Of a DNA stretch of 64,000 nt, positions 33,192 through 45,082 are shown piece by piece. The position numbers were made by a program, and so were the translations under genes. Below the pieces are notes generated by a model. The model had not been told where the DNA came from. It did not search any database and saw only the letters and a list, made by a program, of their open reading frames with translations. How positions within the stretch are numbered: position 1 is the first letter of the stretch; every line of letters begins with the position of its first letter. Source of the stretch: Plenodomus lindquistii (lineage: Eukaryota; Ascomycota; Dothideomycetes; Pleosporales; Leptosphaeriaceae); contig JANUWI010000013.1 of NCBI GenBank assembly GCA_025504975.1, positions 310,001 through 374,000 on the forward strand. Direction: 5' to 3'.

Positions 33192-35274
33192 TCAACCATT
33201 AGCACTGCCGTTCTCAGCAGTCTTGCCCAGCTTGCCTAGCCTACCGGTCTTGACCAGACTACCCACGAAATCTCGCAGATCCGTCACCAGCAGATCTGGA
33301 GCTTCGAAGCCGGGCAGTGTGGCGGGCTGTTGATGGCGCTTCACCCACGCCATGTTCCAGCTTGAGGTGCCCCACATGAGTGGTGTTGCTGTTCCGGCTT
33401 CGCTACTTTGCCTTGCGCTCTTGCGTGCGTAGAAGGTGCTGACGCCCAATGGTACTGGCGAGTATGTGTCTTGGAGTGCTGCAGTGTCGAGATGTGCGCG
33501 ACGTAACCAGCGCAGCGCCTAGATGATGTACGTTAGCGTGGTGTATTCCAAAATCATAATCTTGTAACAATGCAGCACGACAGGGACGCTTCACCACACG
33601 ATCCCAAAACTCCAAGTCTCCCGAGGATCCTCAACTCCCACAAACTTTCCCACAACACCACAAGAAAAGCAACTCACAGCTTCAGGCCCCGGCAACCACT
33701 GCAACATGACAAAGTTCAAAATCTCCGTCGGACTCCACGTATACCCCTTCCCATCCTCTGTCCCCTTCACATTCTCCATACCCTCCCCACCCCCTTTAGC
33801 GCTCTCACCATCCACCTCCCCCTCTTCCTCTACACTCTCCAAGCCATACGTCGACGTCGTGGTCTGCGTAGTAATCCCATTCCCCCCATTTACCCGAGCC
33901 GCAGCCCGCGCTTCCTGCATCTCCAATTCCACCGGGCTCAAGAACGGACTTATCGATCTCGAAGCCAGCGGATCTTGCGCGACTTCGCGGGTGTGAATTA
34001 CATCCAGTAGTGCGGCGAGAAGGCCAACAGGCGAGTCGCAGAGGGAGAAGGCGAGGGTTTGGGGGCGTAAGGAGTACAAGTGGTGCAGTGTTGGTCCGAG
34101 GGGACGGTGGAGCTGTAACGGATCGGCAATAGCAGACTGGGTGTTAGTGGTGTTGGTGAGTCCCGGGGCAACCTCAGCCGGCGTATACCCAAAACTCAAC
34201 ATTGGGACCTTTGCTTTCGTGAGTTTAGCAATGCGGTACTTGATATACCCAGCCTTGCTCTTCTTGAACTTTGGAGCCGGGAAGGACGGGTTCGACGTAT
34301 GCACTGCGAGACAGTGATCTGGATGATTCACCGCCAGTGCACGGCATATACTGAATCCCCTATTCACACGTCAGCAACTCACTCACTCACTCACTCACTC
34401 ACTCACCATCCCGCAGCCTTTTTGTCAAAGAGTTGGATGGATGGGACTATACATACCACCCCGTCCCCACAGCAACATACCCCCCATAACCCAACCTCCC
34501 CATCAACCCATCAAACACCGCCGCCGTCCCCGCCACCCCAAACCCCTCTTTCATACTCGCATCGCTGAACCCAAAACCAGGTATACTAGGCGCAACAACA
34601 TGGAAAGCCTGGACCTCTTCTTCTTCTCCCACCGGTTCCGCAAGCCCCTCAATCACACGCTGCACCTCTATAAACGACGACGGCCACGTATGGCACATGA
34701 GCAGTGGAATCGCGTGCGCATGACTAGACGGGCGGTGCACAAAGTGGATACGCAGGTCCTCCTTTTCCGTATCCTTTTTCCCATCTATTCCTGTTCCTGT
34801 TCCCGTCCCTATTCCTGTTTCTACATCTGCACCCATCCTCAGCCCCTTCCTCTTCCCCCCTTCACCTCCCCCACCACCCCCAGCTACTCCACCACTCACA
34901 CCCACACTCACACCAACACTCACACTCGTCCTAAACTGCGGCAAAACCCTATTAAACCCCTCCTCCTCCCGCCGCCACTCATACCCCTCGAGCCAGAAGT
35001 CCAGAAGCGGTTCTAACACGCTCTTCGGTGTCCCTTGGGTCCAGCGGTGGGTGTCTGGGAGTTCGAGTTCGCGCGGGAGACGCGTGAGTTCGAGTTTCTG
35101 TTTTGTGAGGGAGAGGTAGCGTGATGAGACCTGTTTGGGGGGTTTGGTGTGTGAGTATGTGGGGTGTGGTGGTGCTGGGAATGAGGGGTAGGGGAAGGGG
35201 AAGGGGAAGGGGGGACGTACATGCATGCTGTAAGGCGTTATATCTTCCTTGTCGTCGGGTGGAGAAGTCGCCAT
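33192..35274 (-). CDS. Epoxide-hydrolase-like protein lacking catalytic Asp and His
   Basis: Four exons (35274-35221, 35130-34457, 34359-33678, 33518-33192) sum to 1737 nt, or 578 aa. The N-terminal lid is of the epoxide hydrolase N-domain type (LELTRLPRELELPDTHRWTQ, LLDFWLEGYEWRREE). An alpha/beta-hydrolase core follows (LLMCHTWPSSFIEV, FHVVAPSIPGFGFSD, RALAVNHPDH, ARKSARQ, LVTDLRDFVG). In active members the nucleophile elbow reads GGDWG; here, across the exon 2/3 junction, it is GTGWG (residues 240-244), with Gly at the Asp position. The usual GGHFPALE reads PATLPGFE, with Thr537 at the His position, and HGWP is HTWP. It is also enlarged by two low-complexity inserts (Gly/Val/Ser repeat near 85-130, and an acidic stretch near 385-450). 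A non-hydrolytic role is likely. The earlier Met at 35340 is possible but less attractive. Confidence 0.83.
34377..34406 (+). repeat. (ACTC)n tetranucleotide microsatellite inside an intron
   Basis: About seven and a half perfect units lie within intron 2 (34360-34456) of the epoxide-hydrolase-like gene, about 17 bp from its acceptor. Length change here would alter that 97-nt intron. Confidence 0.9.
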
Positions 35275-36266
35275 TGTTGGGGGAATGATGATCGGATAAG
35301 GATAGAAAGGGCTGGGGTTCTCGGTGTGATTGTGAATCATGGGATAACAAGATAAATCTCATTGACTTTTCCCCCTTCCACCCAAAGAAAAATCGCAGCG
35401 TCGTACACACAGACAATCAATGGTGAAAGATGTCTAAGGCCGTGAGCTAAGCGTGAGCGTGAGTATTCAAAAAAAAAATAGACAAACGGGTACTTGGAGA
35501 TGGAGATGGTGGTAGGTGGGTGGGTAAAGTACATCCAACACCATAGTATATAGTACGATAGAATATAGCAGTAGTGGAAGAGATACCAAAGTATCATTTC
35601 CCCAGCACAGCCACAGCCACACCTCCCCCTCCCCTTCCCTACCTTCCCTACCCTTCCACACTCCTCCATACTAAACACAAGTACCGCACCCTCCACCCAC
35701 AACAGCCGAAAGCCGCAAGATTCCGGTCTTTCGGGGTTAGACCAACAAGTTAACAAACGATTACACGGCCTTGCATATTCGGCTTGCTTCACTCTGTGAT
35801 ATCAGGCAAAGATCGTCCTTGACCACGTAAGTCTTGCCGTACTCTACGTATATAGTACCTACGCTAAGAACCATGTGCCGTACGTAGTCCTAGATGCGTT
35901 GGGAACCCTAGTTTGTCAGGATTATGAGCATGCTTGTTCGTTGGTCAGAAGGTGTGTGTGGTTGGGGTATACCTAGAAAGCTTGAAACATGTTCTCTCTC
36001 TCTTCGCCACAGTCATGTCAGGAATAATTCTCACTCGCCACAGCGTGGCTGTGCAAAATGTGAGTGATCGGCAGAACTTGCAGAAATAAATAGTCTAGAC
36101 TAGACCCTGGATTATCAGGAACACCAATCAGAACTCTTGCATTCTGTGAAAATGGGGGTCGCTTCACGTAGCCAATCATGTTTCATTTCTTTCATACACT
36201 TTGACGCGGCTTGTCAGGTCTTACTCGCCTATAGGAGGTGCAATACCCCATCTCCGTTAGTCTACT
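35275..36266. other. Intergenic
   Basis: This 0.99 kb separates the epoxide-hydrolase-like start from the HID1 stop. It contains the upstream region of the former gene, an A9 run near 35468, short palindromes (for example TAGTCTAGACTA near 36091) and no gene that I can support. Confidence 0.5.
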
Positions 36267-39266
36267 CTACACATCCCTTATCACCCCTGCCCCGGGCGCG
36301 CCGCTGCTGGCTGCTGCTGCTGCTGCTGGGCTTCGTGGCGGCACACTCGGTGTCCCACCGCGGAGGTTCAGGCTGCCAATCCGCTGCACGAGATTACTAC
36401 CTACGGCGTCGACCGCGCCCCGCGGAGACATGAGGGACGGCGCATTCGCGGCGCCTTCTTGCACCTTGAAGAGTCGAATGCTCGTGTTGTTCCATACGCC
36501 CGCCGTGCCCTTTGCGACGAGCATTTCGGCAGCGAAGACGAAGCCCCAGAGTAGGGATTCATACCAGCCGAGGGAAAGCGGGGACCATTCGAAGAGGTGC
36601 ACGCGGATGGGCGAGGGCTCAATGCCGCGGACCTCTGTTTCGCGGATCACGGTCAGGGCGGCGGCTGTGTCGTTGGAAGCGGGCGTGGGCATTTTGGGGC
36701 CGAGCTGGCTGGTAAGTGTGAGGATGGTGTGGAGGGGGAGGGAGGACAGCCAGCCTTCGAGCTGCATAGGTTGTTAGTCGCTGAATCTTGTTTGTCGAGT
36801 GGGGGGAGGTGTCTTACCCATGGTACAGATGGCGTGAAAAATTCATTGGTAGCCAGTGCAGGACCTGCCATGCTATGAAGGCTCGTCATGCTGTTCTGGC
36901 GCGAAAAGGCAGGTTGCCCTACTGGCATTTTCCCTCGCGCCTTCTCTGACATGCCTCGCAATTGTAGCGGGACGGACTCGTCGATCGACGAGGCTATCGA
37001 TGCGCTTCTTGATGCTCCTGATGGTGAATGCACTGGCGATCGTGGCGCATCAGACGAATGTTCCTCCTCATCCGAGTCATCATCACCGATAGCGAAAGCG
37101 CTGTCTTCCTCTGGAACGTTGCCTAGTGTTGGGGTCCTAGAAACGGTAGGGCTTCGCACGCTATCGATTGAATTTTGCCTTGACAGCTCTTCTCCACCAT
37201 CTTTCTTTAGCTGGTTTTGACGCTCAAGCTCTTCTTGTCCACTTTCAAGCGTGAAGTCTCGTAGTGCTTGGAACTTTTTCCGTGACCGCACGATGGCGTA
37301 CACCAGATTTGGATTGTCTAATCAAATCAGTCTATGGGTCGAGACATATGCTGTAGTCACTTACGCTGATACTGATGCTCAATCATAGCATTCAGGGCCT
37401 CTAGCAGCGAGTGCAGTAAAGTGTGGTTGCTCTCATTCGCAAAGAGAAAGCTTGGTGAGGACATGGATGCAAACAGCTGGAGCAGCTTCGAGCTTGAGGC
37501 ACGTCCAAGATTTTGCACGTAGGCTGCGATGTTGTTCAGGATGGCAAGCAGTGCAGGGTAGATGGCATCTAGTCTGCCTTTGCCTGTAGTGAGCAGCGTG
37601 TATATGGACTCGTCAGGTCAGTATGCGCCTACCTGCAAGGGGCGGTCACTTACGGTGATGATATAGTCGGCATATGTACCATGAAAATTAGGTATCCGTA
37701 TGCTCGGGGGTAGTGATTCCTGTCCCTCGAATGTCTTGTTTAGACTCTTGCCGAAATGGGGCTCGACGCTCAGAGTCTGCAATACAAAGATGCACATGCG
37801 TACCAGCCCTTGCTTGGATGGATCATTGCGTTGATCCAAGGCGTAGTATAGTACAAGGACAACAAAGTCATGAGCTCGGTCTGTGTCGATGATGAAGGAG
37901 CGAAACCGCTTGTTGCACTGTAATGCCTCCCAGAACAACATGATCATCTCAGGGGCCCAGGTCAGGGATTTGTGACTGCCGGGTAGGTATGAGGTGTTGG
38001 CTTGAAGCTGTGAGGAGTCAGTAAAGGGATATGGTACGTCGCTTCCAGGCACATACTGGCTGGTTCAAGATCCTGGTCATGCCGTCAACCAAGAACTGGA
38101 AATCTTGTGGTCGATGTAGCCGGCCAAGAAAGTGGCGGAAGAAGTTTTTTGGTGCAGGTCCATTGCCGGGCTCGGGGATTGGGTAGAGAATGAGAACCAG
38201 GAGCAGTTGCAAGCAATATGTGACAAGTACCTGTCTTTGGTCTTTGAAGACAACATGGTCGTATGGCACGCGCCATGTCGCAGGATTGTATTTGAGAGTC
38301 TGCTACGAGTCAGGTTGGAGGCGATTGGGGTTGAAAACAGCACATACGGTGTTGAGCAGCGAGCAGAGAACAGACAGGACGACCTGTTTGTCAGGGCAAG
38401 TCGCGATGTATGTAATAGCCTTGACACCTTTTACTGGAAGGATGCCTGTATATGATTAGAGCTGCTTGCGGGCATGATGGAGCATGGACTCTGACCTGCA
38501 GACATGTACATGGACTTGCTCGCCAAGGTGAGAAGCAAGCGTAGAATCTCGGTCCTGTTGCTTTCAAACTCCTTGGTCGATGCGACGGGTGTGTTGCAGC
38601 CCACGCCGCTCTGCCAGATGGCATAGGTGACGTTGCTCTTGGCGGTGGGCACCTTGGGCAGCGTGAAGTCGGCGAAGAAGAGCAGATCAATGAGGGTGTC
38701 GATGATCTCCTCGGCCAGCGGTTTCGCCTGTTCGAACTCGGGCTCCTTCTCGGTCGGCGTCTCTTCAGGGTCCGCCTCGTCGAAGAGGACCTCACGCGTC
38801 ACGAGCTGGCCGCGCCGGGTGCGCTTGCGCCGGGCCGCCCAGAAGAAGCGGTCTTCCCATGTCTCGAGGTGGTCGGCCTCGTACACAAAGGGCAGCAGGC
38901 GCGTCAGCACGCGTATGCAGTTGAGCGCATCCCGCTCGGGCGCAAGGTCCGGGTCGGGGAACGAGGGGTGGTTGCGCAGGACAATCAGGCGCGAGGTGAC
39001 GGCGAGGATGAGCGTCTCGAGGTTGGCGAGGTTGTTGTCACGTGTGCGGCGGATGTCCGCTGGCGAGAAGAGCGAGAAGACGTCTTCGGTCGACTCGGGC
39101 AGCTCCCAGAACTGGGGCGCGGGTTAGCACAGCGGCGGGCAATGGGATGGGATGCGTCGGGCGGGCGTACGCCAGTCCAGTAGTCATGGTCGGCGGGGAT
39201 TTGCTTGGGCTCAGACAGGCGGAAGATGCCCTGCTTGAAGCTGAGTTTCGAGTCGGACGCGCCCAT
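36267..39266 (-). CDS. HID1: HID1 family protein (Hid-1/Ecm30-like), Golgi trafficking
   Basis: The family, known from C. elegans and mammalian HID1 and budding yeast Ecm30, is a peripheral, N-myristoylated trans-Golgi protein involved in secretory cargo sorting. The start MGASDSKLSFKQGIF has the N-terminal Gly expected for myristoylation. Eight exons (39266-39171, 39111-38496, 38445-38348, 38299-38057, 38007-37654, 37608-37365, 37317-36818, 36761-36267) total 2646 nt, or 881 aa. Conserved blocks are YWTGFWELPES, LTRLLPFVYEADHLETWEDRF, NVTYAIWQSGVGCNT, TWAPEMIMLFWEALQCN and ESLLWGFVFAAEMLV. A Ser-rich, acidic, probably disordered region lies at about 590-715. A GT-AG intron with the tight acceptor GACGAG before SIYTLLTTG is the least certain. 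The gene is divergent from SSL2. Confidence 0.93.
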
Positions 39267-39521
39267 TGGAACACATGTCACGGGCTCGCGGGTGCAGTCT
39301 ACAGGTCGGGCGTGGTCCAACCTTGCTTGTGGGGGAGAGCAGGCAGCTGGCCTGGGGTTGACCGTTGGCGTTGACGTCGGTGGTGCAAACAGGCCAAACT
39401 GGGCCTTGCTTTGCTATTGCGCCTATTGAGCGGCGCCGCTACTCACATGCTTCCGCGACGCGTCTCGCACAATCACACCCAACATGGTTGCAGCAATAGA
39501 AATCAGTACATTCAGGCCTCA

Positions 39522-39552
<31 letters not shown>

Positions 39553-39825
39553 CGCTTTGACTTTGACTTTCACCTTCACGTTCACTGCCAGCACTGGTGA
39601 CTGGGTGTCATTACATAATCATACACTTGCGCCAGTCGTCACCTACCATTGTTCGTTGCCTCGACCAACGTCACCCACTCGTCCACCACCACCCCTCCAC
39701 CACACCGCGAACCTGCAGTCTGCGTCCGACCTCGAGTCCCCATCCATAGCTAGCCCAGCGGTGCACCGCCGCTCTTCAACACACCCAGCTTCAAAGCCCG
39801 CCACCGTCGGCCGCCACCCGCCATC
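39267..39825. promoter_or_regulatory. Divergent promoter region HID1 / SSL2
   Basis: The interval is 559 bp between start codons and should carry both promoters. It includes a hexanucleotide repeat, CACTTT, perfect at 39524-39550 and degenerate to about 39586 (CTTTGA and CTTCAC variants). A C/A-rich stretch lies before the SSL2 ATG. Confidence 0.6.
39524..39586 (+). repeat. (CACTTT)n hexanucleotide repeat
   Basis: Four and a half perfect units are followed by degenerate units. It sits in the HID1/SSL2 divergent promoter, where a change in copy number could alter promoter spacing. Confidence 0.85.
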
Positions 39826-42231
39826 ATGCCGCCAAAGCGCAAGGCGTCGGCGCTGACGGCTGCTGATGCTGACGCTGAGGACGCCTGGGACGACGAGGAT
39901 GCGGGGCCCTTGAGTGACCAAGAGACGTTCGACCAACTAAAAGAGCAGTTCGATGTCAAAGCCATGACGAAGCGCGCAAAGGCTGGCAGGGTCAAAGACG
40001 CAGCGGCGGATCTTTTCAGGAAGTCTGACCAGTGGAATGCCCCGCTGAAGCCCGACCACCAGAATCGCCCGCTCTGGGTCAACGATGCTGGCGGCATCAT
40101 TCTCGAGTCCTTCCACCCGCTCTTTGATGAGGCCCAGGACTTTCTCATCAACATCGCCGAACCGCAGTCGCGTGTCTCCAAGATGCACGAGTACCAGCTT
40201 ACCACGCATAGTCTTTTCGCCGCCGTCAGTGTCGGCCACTCCAGCAAAGAGATTGTAGACCGACTCGACAAATACTCCAAGACGGCGCTGTCGGATAGCA
40301 TCATTAGCTTCGTGCAAAAGTCGACGTCGGCATTCGGCATGGCAAAGATCGTGCTGAAGCAGACACTTTCTTACATCGAGAGCGAAGATGCGACGATACT
40401 CCAGAAGCTCCTGCGCGACCCTATTGTCGCCGAGTGTAGAGCAGACACTGCTGGTGGCTTCATCAAAGAGGCTGCGCCGAAGCTTGGTCAGATGGTCATT
40501 CCTGGAACTAAGATGGCCGCTGGTGCGGCTGCACAGCAGCCACAGCAGCCGGCCGTCGTCGATGATCCTGCGCCAAACGACGTCATGGCCGCATTGCGAG
40601 AGGATGACGATGACGATGATGTTGCCCAAGTTCACTCGTTTCAGATCAAAAGTGAAGACCGAGAACGAGTCATAAAGCGCTGCCGCTCAATCGGGCTGCC
40701 ACTCACAGAGGAATACGACTTCAACAATGATTTCCATAACGCCACCCTCGACATCGATCTTAAGCCCCACGCGCAGATTCGGTACTACCAAGAGAAGGCC
40801 TTGAGTAAGATGTTCTCCAACTCGCGCGCGCGATCAGGTATCATCGTGTTGCCCTGTGGTGCCGGTAAGACCCTTGTCGGCATCACAGCCGCATGTGGTG
40901 TGAAGAAGTCCGTCATCGTCCTTTGTACTAGTGCCATGTCGGTGGTGCAATGGCGAGCAGAGTTCATCAAGTGGTCCAATATCAACCCTGATGATATTGC
41001 TGTCTTCACGTCCGACAGCAAAACCAGATTTCCCAACAATGCAGGTATCATTGTGAGTACTTACTCTATGATCAGTAACTCTCGCAAGCGATCATACGAC
41101 GCCGAAAAGGTCATGGAGTTCATTCGTAGCCGCGAGTGGGGTCTGCTCATTGCTGACGAAGTCCACGTCGTTCCAGCCAACATCTTCAAAAAGGTTACAT
41201 ACGAGATTGCCTCACATGCAAAACTTGGTCTGACTGCCACCCTGCTCCGAGAAGACGACAAGATCGATGACCTCAATTTCCTCGTTGGACCAAAACTCTA
41301 CGAGGCCAATTGGCAAGAACTCTCCGAGCAAGGTCATATTGCCAGGGTGCAGTGCGCAGAGGTGTGGTGCCAGATGACCCCAGAATTCTACACAGAGTGG
41401 CTGAAGCCTTCAACGATGCAAAGGCGCGCATTGCTCTCAATCATGAACCCAAAAAAGTTCCAGGCCTGCGAGTATCTTATCGATTACCACGAGTCTCGCG
41501 GCGACAAGATCATCGTATTCTCCGACAATATTTACGCACTGAAAGCGTATGCGATCAAACTCAATAGGGCTTTCATCTACGGTACGACACCACAAGCTGA
41601 GCGTCAACAGATTCTCGAAAACTTCCAACACAACAGTACCATCAACACACTTTTTCTCTCCAAGATCGGTGACACTAGTCTAGACTTGCCTGAAGCTACA
41701 TGTCTCATTCAAATTTCTTCGCACTACGGATCTCGGCGTCAAGAAGCGCAACGTCTAGGTCGAATCCTGAGGGCGAAGCGGAGGAATGACGAGGGTTTCA
41801 ATGCATTCTTCTACTCCTTGGTGTCCAAGGATACAGACGAGATGTACTACTCGTCTAAGCGGCAGGCCTTCCTTGTTGATCAGGGCTACGCATTCAAAGT
41901 CATCACACGACTCGAAGGGCTCGAAAAGTACGAAAAGCTCCACTTCGCAGATGCAAACCAACGACGGGAGCTGCTCCTAGAACTCACGCTCCTTAGCGAT
42001 GAAGCTGGCAACTCAGAGACCATCTCTGGCGATGCGTTCGGTACCAAGTATGCCAGCAAGAGTAAGAAGAAAACTGGGGCGAAGAGGACGGCTGGTACTC
42101 TATCAGATCTATCGGGAGGACAAACTATGGCCTACGTTGAGTACAACAAGAGCAAGAACAAGGAGCTCAAGGGAACAAAGGGTGTCAAGAACGGCTTTCT
42201 CAAGAAACTTGCCAGGTCGAAGAAAGCGTAG
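39826..42231 (+). CDS. SSL2: TFIIH subunit Ssl2/XPB, 3'-5' DNA translocase/helicase
   Basis: This is a single-exon, 801-aa ATPase of TFIIH needed for promoter opening and nucleotide excision repair. The acidic N-terminus carries likely nuclear-localisation basic clusters. The damage-recognition-like domain covers about residues 80-210. Walker A is PCGAGKT at about 343-349 and Walker B is DEVH at 444-447. The RED motif lies in LLREDDKIDDLNFL (475-477), then the thumb region follows. Helicase motifs V and VI appear as LFLSKIGDTSLDLPEATC and QEAQRLGRILRAKRR. The C-terminal block is SSKRQAFLVDQGYAFKVI. A Lys/Arg-rich tail ends KKLARSKKA. The sequence is intact and full length; no motif is missing. 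Confidence 0.98.
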   Translation: MPPKRKASALTAADADAEDAWDDEDAGPLSDQETFDQLKEQFDVKAMTKRAKAGRVKDAAADLFRKSDQWNAPLKPDHQNRPLWVNDAGGIILESFHPLFDEAQDFLINIAEPQSRVSKMHEYQLTTHSLFAAVSVGHSSKEIVDRLDKYSKTALSDSIISFVQKSTSAFGMAKIVLKQTLSYIESEDATILQKLLRDPIVAECRADTAGGFIKEAAPKLGQMVIPGTKMAAGAAAQQPQQPAVVDDPAPNDVMAALREDDDDDDVAQVHSFQIKSEDRERVIKRCRSIGLPLTEEYDFNNDFHNATLDIDLKPHAQIRYYQEKALSKMFSNSRARSGIIVLPCGAGKTLVGITAACGVKKSVIVLCTSAMSVVQWRAEFIKWSNINPDDIAVFTSDSKTRFPNNAGIIVSTYSMISNSRKRSYDAEKVMEFIRSREWGLLIADEVHVVPANIFKKVTYEIASHAKLGLTATLLREDDKIDDLNFLVGPKLYEANWQELSEQGHIARVQCAEVWCQMTPEFYTEWLKPSTMQRRALLSIMNPKKFQACEYLIDYHESRGDKIIVFSDNIYALKAYAIKLNRAFIYGTTPQAERQQILENFQHNSTINTLFLSKIGDTSLDLPEATCLIQISSHYGSRRQEAQRLGRILRAKRRNDEGFNAFFYSLVSKDTDEMYYSSKRQAFLVDQGYAFKVITRLEGLEKYEKLHFADANQRRELLLELTLLSDEAGNSETISGDAFGTKYASKSKKKTGAKRTAGTLSDLSGGQTMAYVEYNKSKNKELKGTKGVKNGFLKKLARSKKA

Positions 42232-42883
42232 TGGGATTTGGGTTCATTTAACATGACACGGTATGCAGGATGTCATAATATTGGCGTAAGATGGATTTAG
42301 ACTTTGGCGCTAGAAGAGCATCCTTGTTCATCGTACTGCTCGGACTACAGGACATCTGCTTGTCGAATTGCATCCTTGTCCAAGCTCGACACGAATTGCT
42401 CCCCTGGTTAGTTCGTCAAACTTTGACGGGGGGCAACCCGTCGTGCAGCTACTGTAGGATGCAGGCATTTCTGTTGTGGTTTGTGTGACAGGCGTCTTGT
42501 ACAACAGCGCCATACTGCACGCCACTAATATAATAGCCATGATTTTCAATGCCCAAGACAGGGCTACTGCAGCCACCGTCAGTCTTGGAGCTCACGTTAT
42601 GTCAAATACATCCCTAGCCGCATAGACCTATCAATGACTACGTACATGAATGGTTCTCTGGTTCCTGATCGTTGTGCGCTTTACCTGCCATGCCATGAGC
42701 ACTGCACAGCGTAGCGAATGCCGTTTGCTGATAGCCACTGCACCCTATCGGAGAGGTTGTGGACTCCGTTCCGTAGAAACACCCCCGCATCCTTGCTCAG
42801 GCGCCCGCTTCCATACCACCGCCCACACCTCTTTACAGTGAACTCCAGTCCACCGAAACGCCAGACCATTTCAAGCATTCAAT
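42232..42883. other. Intergenic
   Basis: This 0.65 kb lies between SSL2 and the downstream short-chain dehydrogenase. No gene was seen. It should include the dehydrogenase promoter; the segment just before the ATG (42760-42880) is C-rich. Confidence 0.5.
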
Positions 42884-43870
42884 ATGGACCGCCCCATTCT
42901 AGATCTTGGTCTGGACGAAGCCCACGTCGTCGTCACTGGTGGCAAGGGTCTGATCGGGCGCGTTGTCGTTGATCATTTCCTTGCTGCTGGCGCAAATGTC
43001 TCTTCTCTCGACATTAGTTCTTCGGTCGGCGCCTCTCGGTCAGACTCTACATCTTCGGCACTCACTTCCATCCACTGCGACATATCTGACGAGGAATCGG
43101 TGCAGCAAGCATTTGCGACTGCAACCAAGGCACATGGTCCGGTGGAAATCTGCATTGCCCTTGCCTCCCTTGACCTCTCCGTGTTAGAGCCATTGGATTT
43201 TGCTACCGCATCATTGAGTCAGTTGCAACGCGTGCTCAACGTCAATGTAGCAGGAACCTTTCTCACTGCACGAGAGTGGACTCGCGGTCTTCGGCGTGCC
43301 AGGGCCGAAGGCAAGACAATGAAGCAGCCGAACCTCATCATTATCGGGTCTGAAAGCGGACATTTCGGCGAGAGGCGAAACGTCGACTACAGCTTAGCCA
43401 AGAGCGCTGTACAAGGCGGCTTGCTCATGTCGCTGCGCGCAGAAGTCCCTCGAGAATGGCCTGGCGCACGAGTGAATGTCGTAGCCCCCGGTCCAGTTCG
43501 TAGTACCCATGATGAAAAGATTTGAGACGAACACTGACTTCGTACGCCTACCTCTAGGTCGAGACACAGCGATGGCATGAAGAGTGCAAATCAAATCCTG
43601 ACCAGTATTATCTCGAAGCTCAGGCCACGGTAAATTTCCGTTCCATTCTAGTCGAATCCCATACATGCATTGCAGCCGCTTGGGCATCGCTAACATCTGC
43701 AGACTGCCCTGGGAGAGCCCATCCCTATCAAGGCTGTCGCAATGGCTATCCTCTCATTGGCCAGCGACAACTTCAGTAGTCATGTACACGGCCAAGTTAT
43801 CAACGTTGATGGCGGCAAACAGGGCAAAGTCATGTACTCAAGAGACGAAGCAGCGCAATTTCGACGATGA
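42884..43870 (+). CDS. Short-chain dehydrogenase/reductase (classical SDR)
   Basis: This is an NAD(P)-dependent oxidoreductase of unknown substrate. Three exons (42884-43495, 43558-43629, 43703-43870) give 852 nt, or 283 aa. The cofactor motif is TGGKGLIG at about residues 22-29. VNVAGTFLTAREW, IIIGSESGHFGERRNVDYSLAKSA (with Tyr-x3-Lys) and NVVAPGPV follow. Exon 3 ends the fold with SDNFSSHVHGQVINVDGGK. Without splicing the frame would stop at 43525 and lose this last strand, so the splicing is well supported, although the first donor is the unusual GTTCGT. The SDR catalytic Ser appears in the GSESG block. No signal peptide was seen, so it is probably cytosolic. Confidence 0.88.
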
Positions 43871-45082
43871 ACCTGCAAGGCTTAGCGCATGTTCTCCGGT
43901 ACATGTCTTATTCTAAGCGCATCTTACCGTAGCAATTGTCCGGCTGAACTCTTCCATATCACTGGGCAACAAGGCTTGGCCATGTTCTTTTGCACTGCAT
44001 ACGTGTACGAATACTCAGCACGTGTCGCTCAGGGCTCTACGTCAATTGTTTGCGGAAATTTGTACTGAGGCTCAACAATCCCGAAGGCATAAGCCTCCGA
44101 ACGCAAAGCGTGGGTGGCGCCAACTTGCCATGGCTTCTCGACGGTTTGCATGCATCTGCAGAGCGTACAGGTCGGACAGTAATGAGCATGTGTCTAGGCC
44201 ACTGAACAACGATAGGTCTGGAATTCAATCGCCGATGGCCAGATCTCGATACATGACAGTGGTCCGACAAGGTTTGACCGCTCAGTTCGGCATACAGACA
44301 CACCGGATCATTCGGTATAGGTAGATATACATTCTACAAGTGAAAGCATGCTCAATGTCTCCCTCCTTCCGCCGAACGATGCCCTTATATTTGCCATTGT
44401 GCATATACAATGACAAGTACGTCCGGTGAAAGATCCCCCAAAAGAGGCCGAAACGGGTGCACGTAAGCGCGGCCGGCTCGCTCTCTCGAGGCTAACGCTT
44501 GCAGCGGCTGAGGCACGGGGCCTGATGCACGTTCGACGTTGAATCTGCCAATCTGTGCCATCGGTACCTACTCCGCACCGAATCAGTAGCTTTGCTTTGG
44601 AAGCAAGCCTAGTCATTGTTGGAATCTATGATTCTAGGACGCCTAAACTGCCCTGCGGACTATAGGGAAGCACCCTCCTTGCTGATCATACGCTGGGAAA
44701 ACTCATCCGGCCGCCATTCACTCTTCAGCTTGACAGTGTCGTGGAACCATACTGCCGGGAAACGACCGACCAGGCGTTTCCGTCTGAGTTGCTCGCCAAA
44801 GGACCCTTGCTGTGGGTGGGCCTAAGCCCGCCCCTTCCTCCCGTCGGCATGCTTTCCCCACAGAAAAGTTGCCTTCTGAGTTCTCACGCAACGGCCAAAG
44901 TAGCCAAATACCGTGTCATGCCCTGCCCTGCCCTTTTTGGACCCCCAAGATTCCTAATCAATATCTCTGACTCGTGCCAATTCCGATACATACAATCCGC
45001 AGCCTATGCTTCTTACGTCATAGTACAAGCTTAGGATATTTCATCTTCTCGGTCAGCTACTTTCCAAAGTCATTCTGGTGCT
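43871..45082. other. Intergenic
   Basis: This 1.2 kb lies upstream of the second Zn2Cys6 regulator. Frames on either strand are short and unlike any family I know. It should contain the regulator's promoter. Confidence 0.5.
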
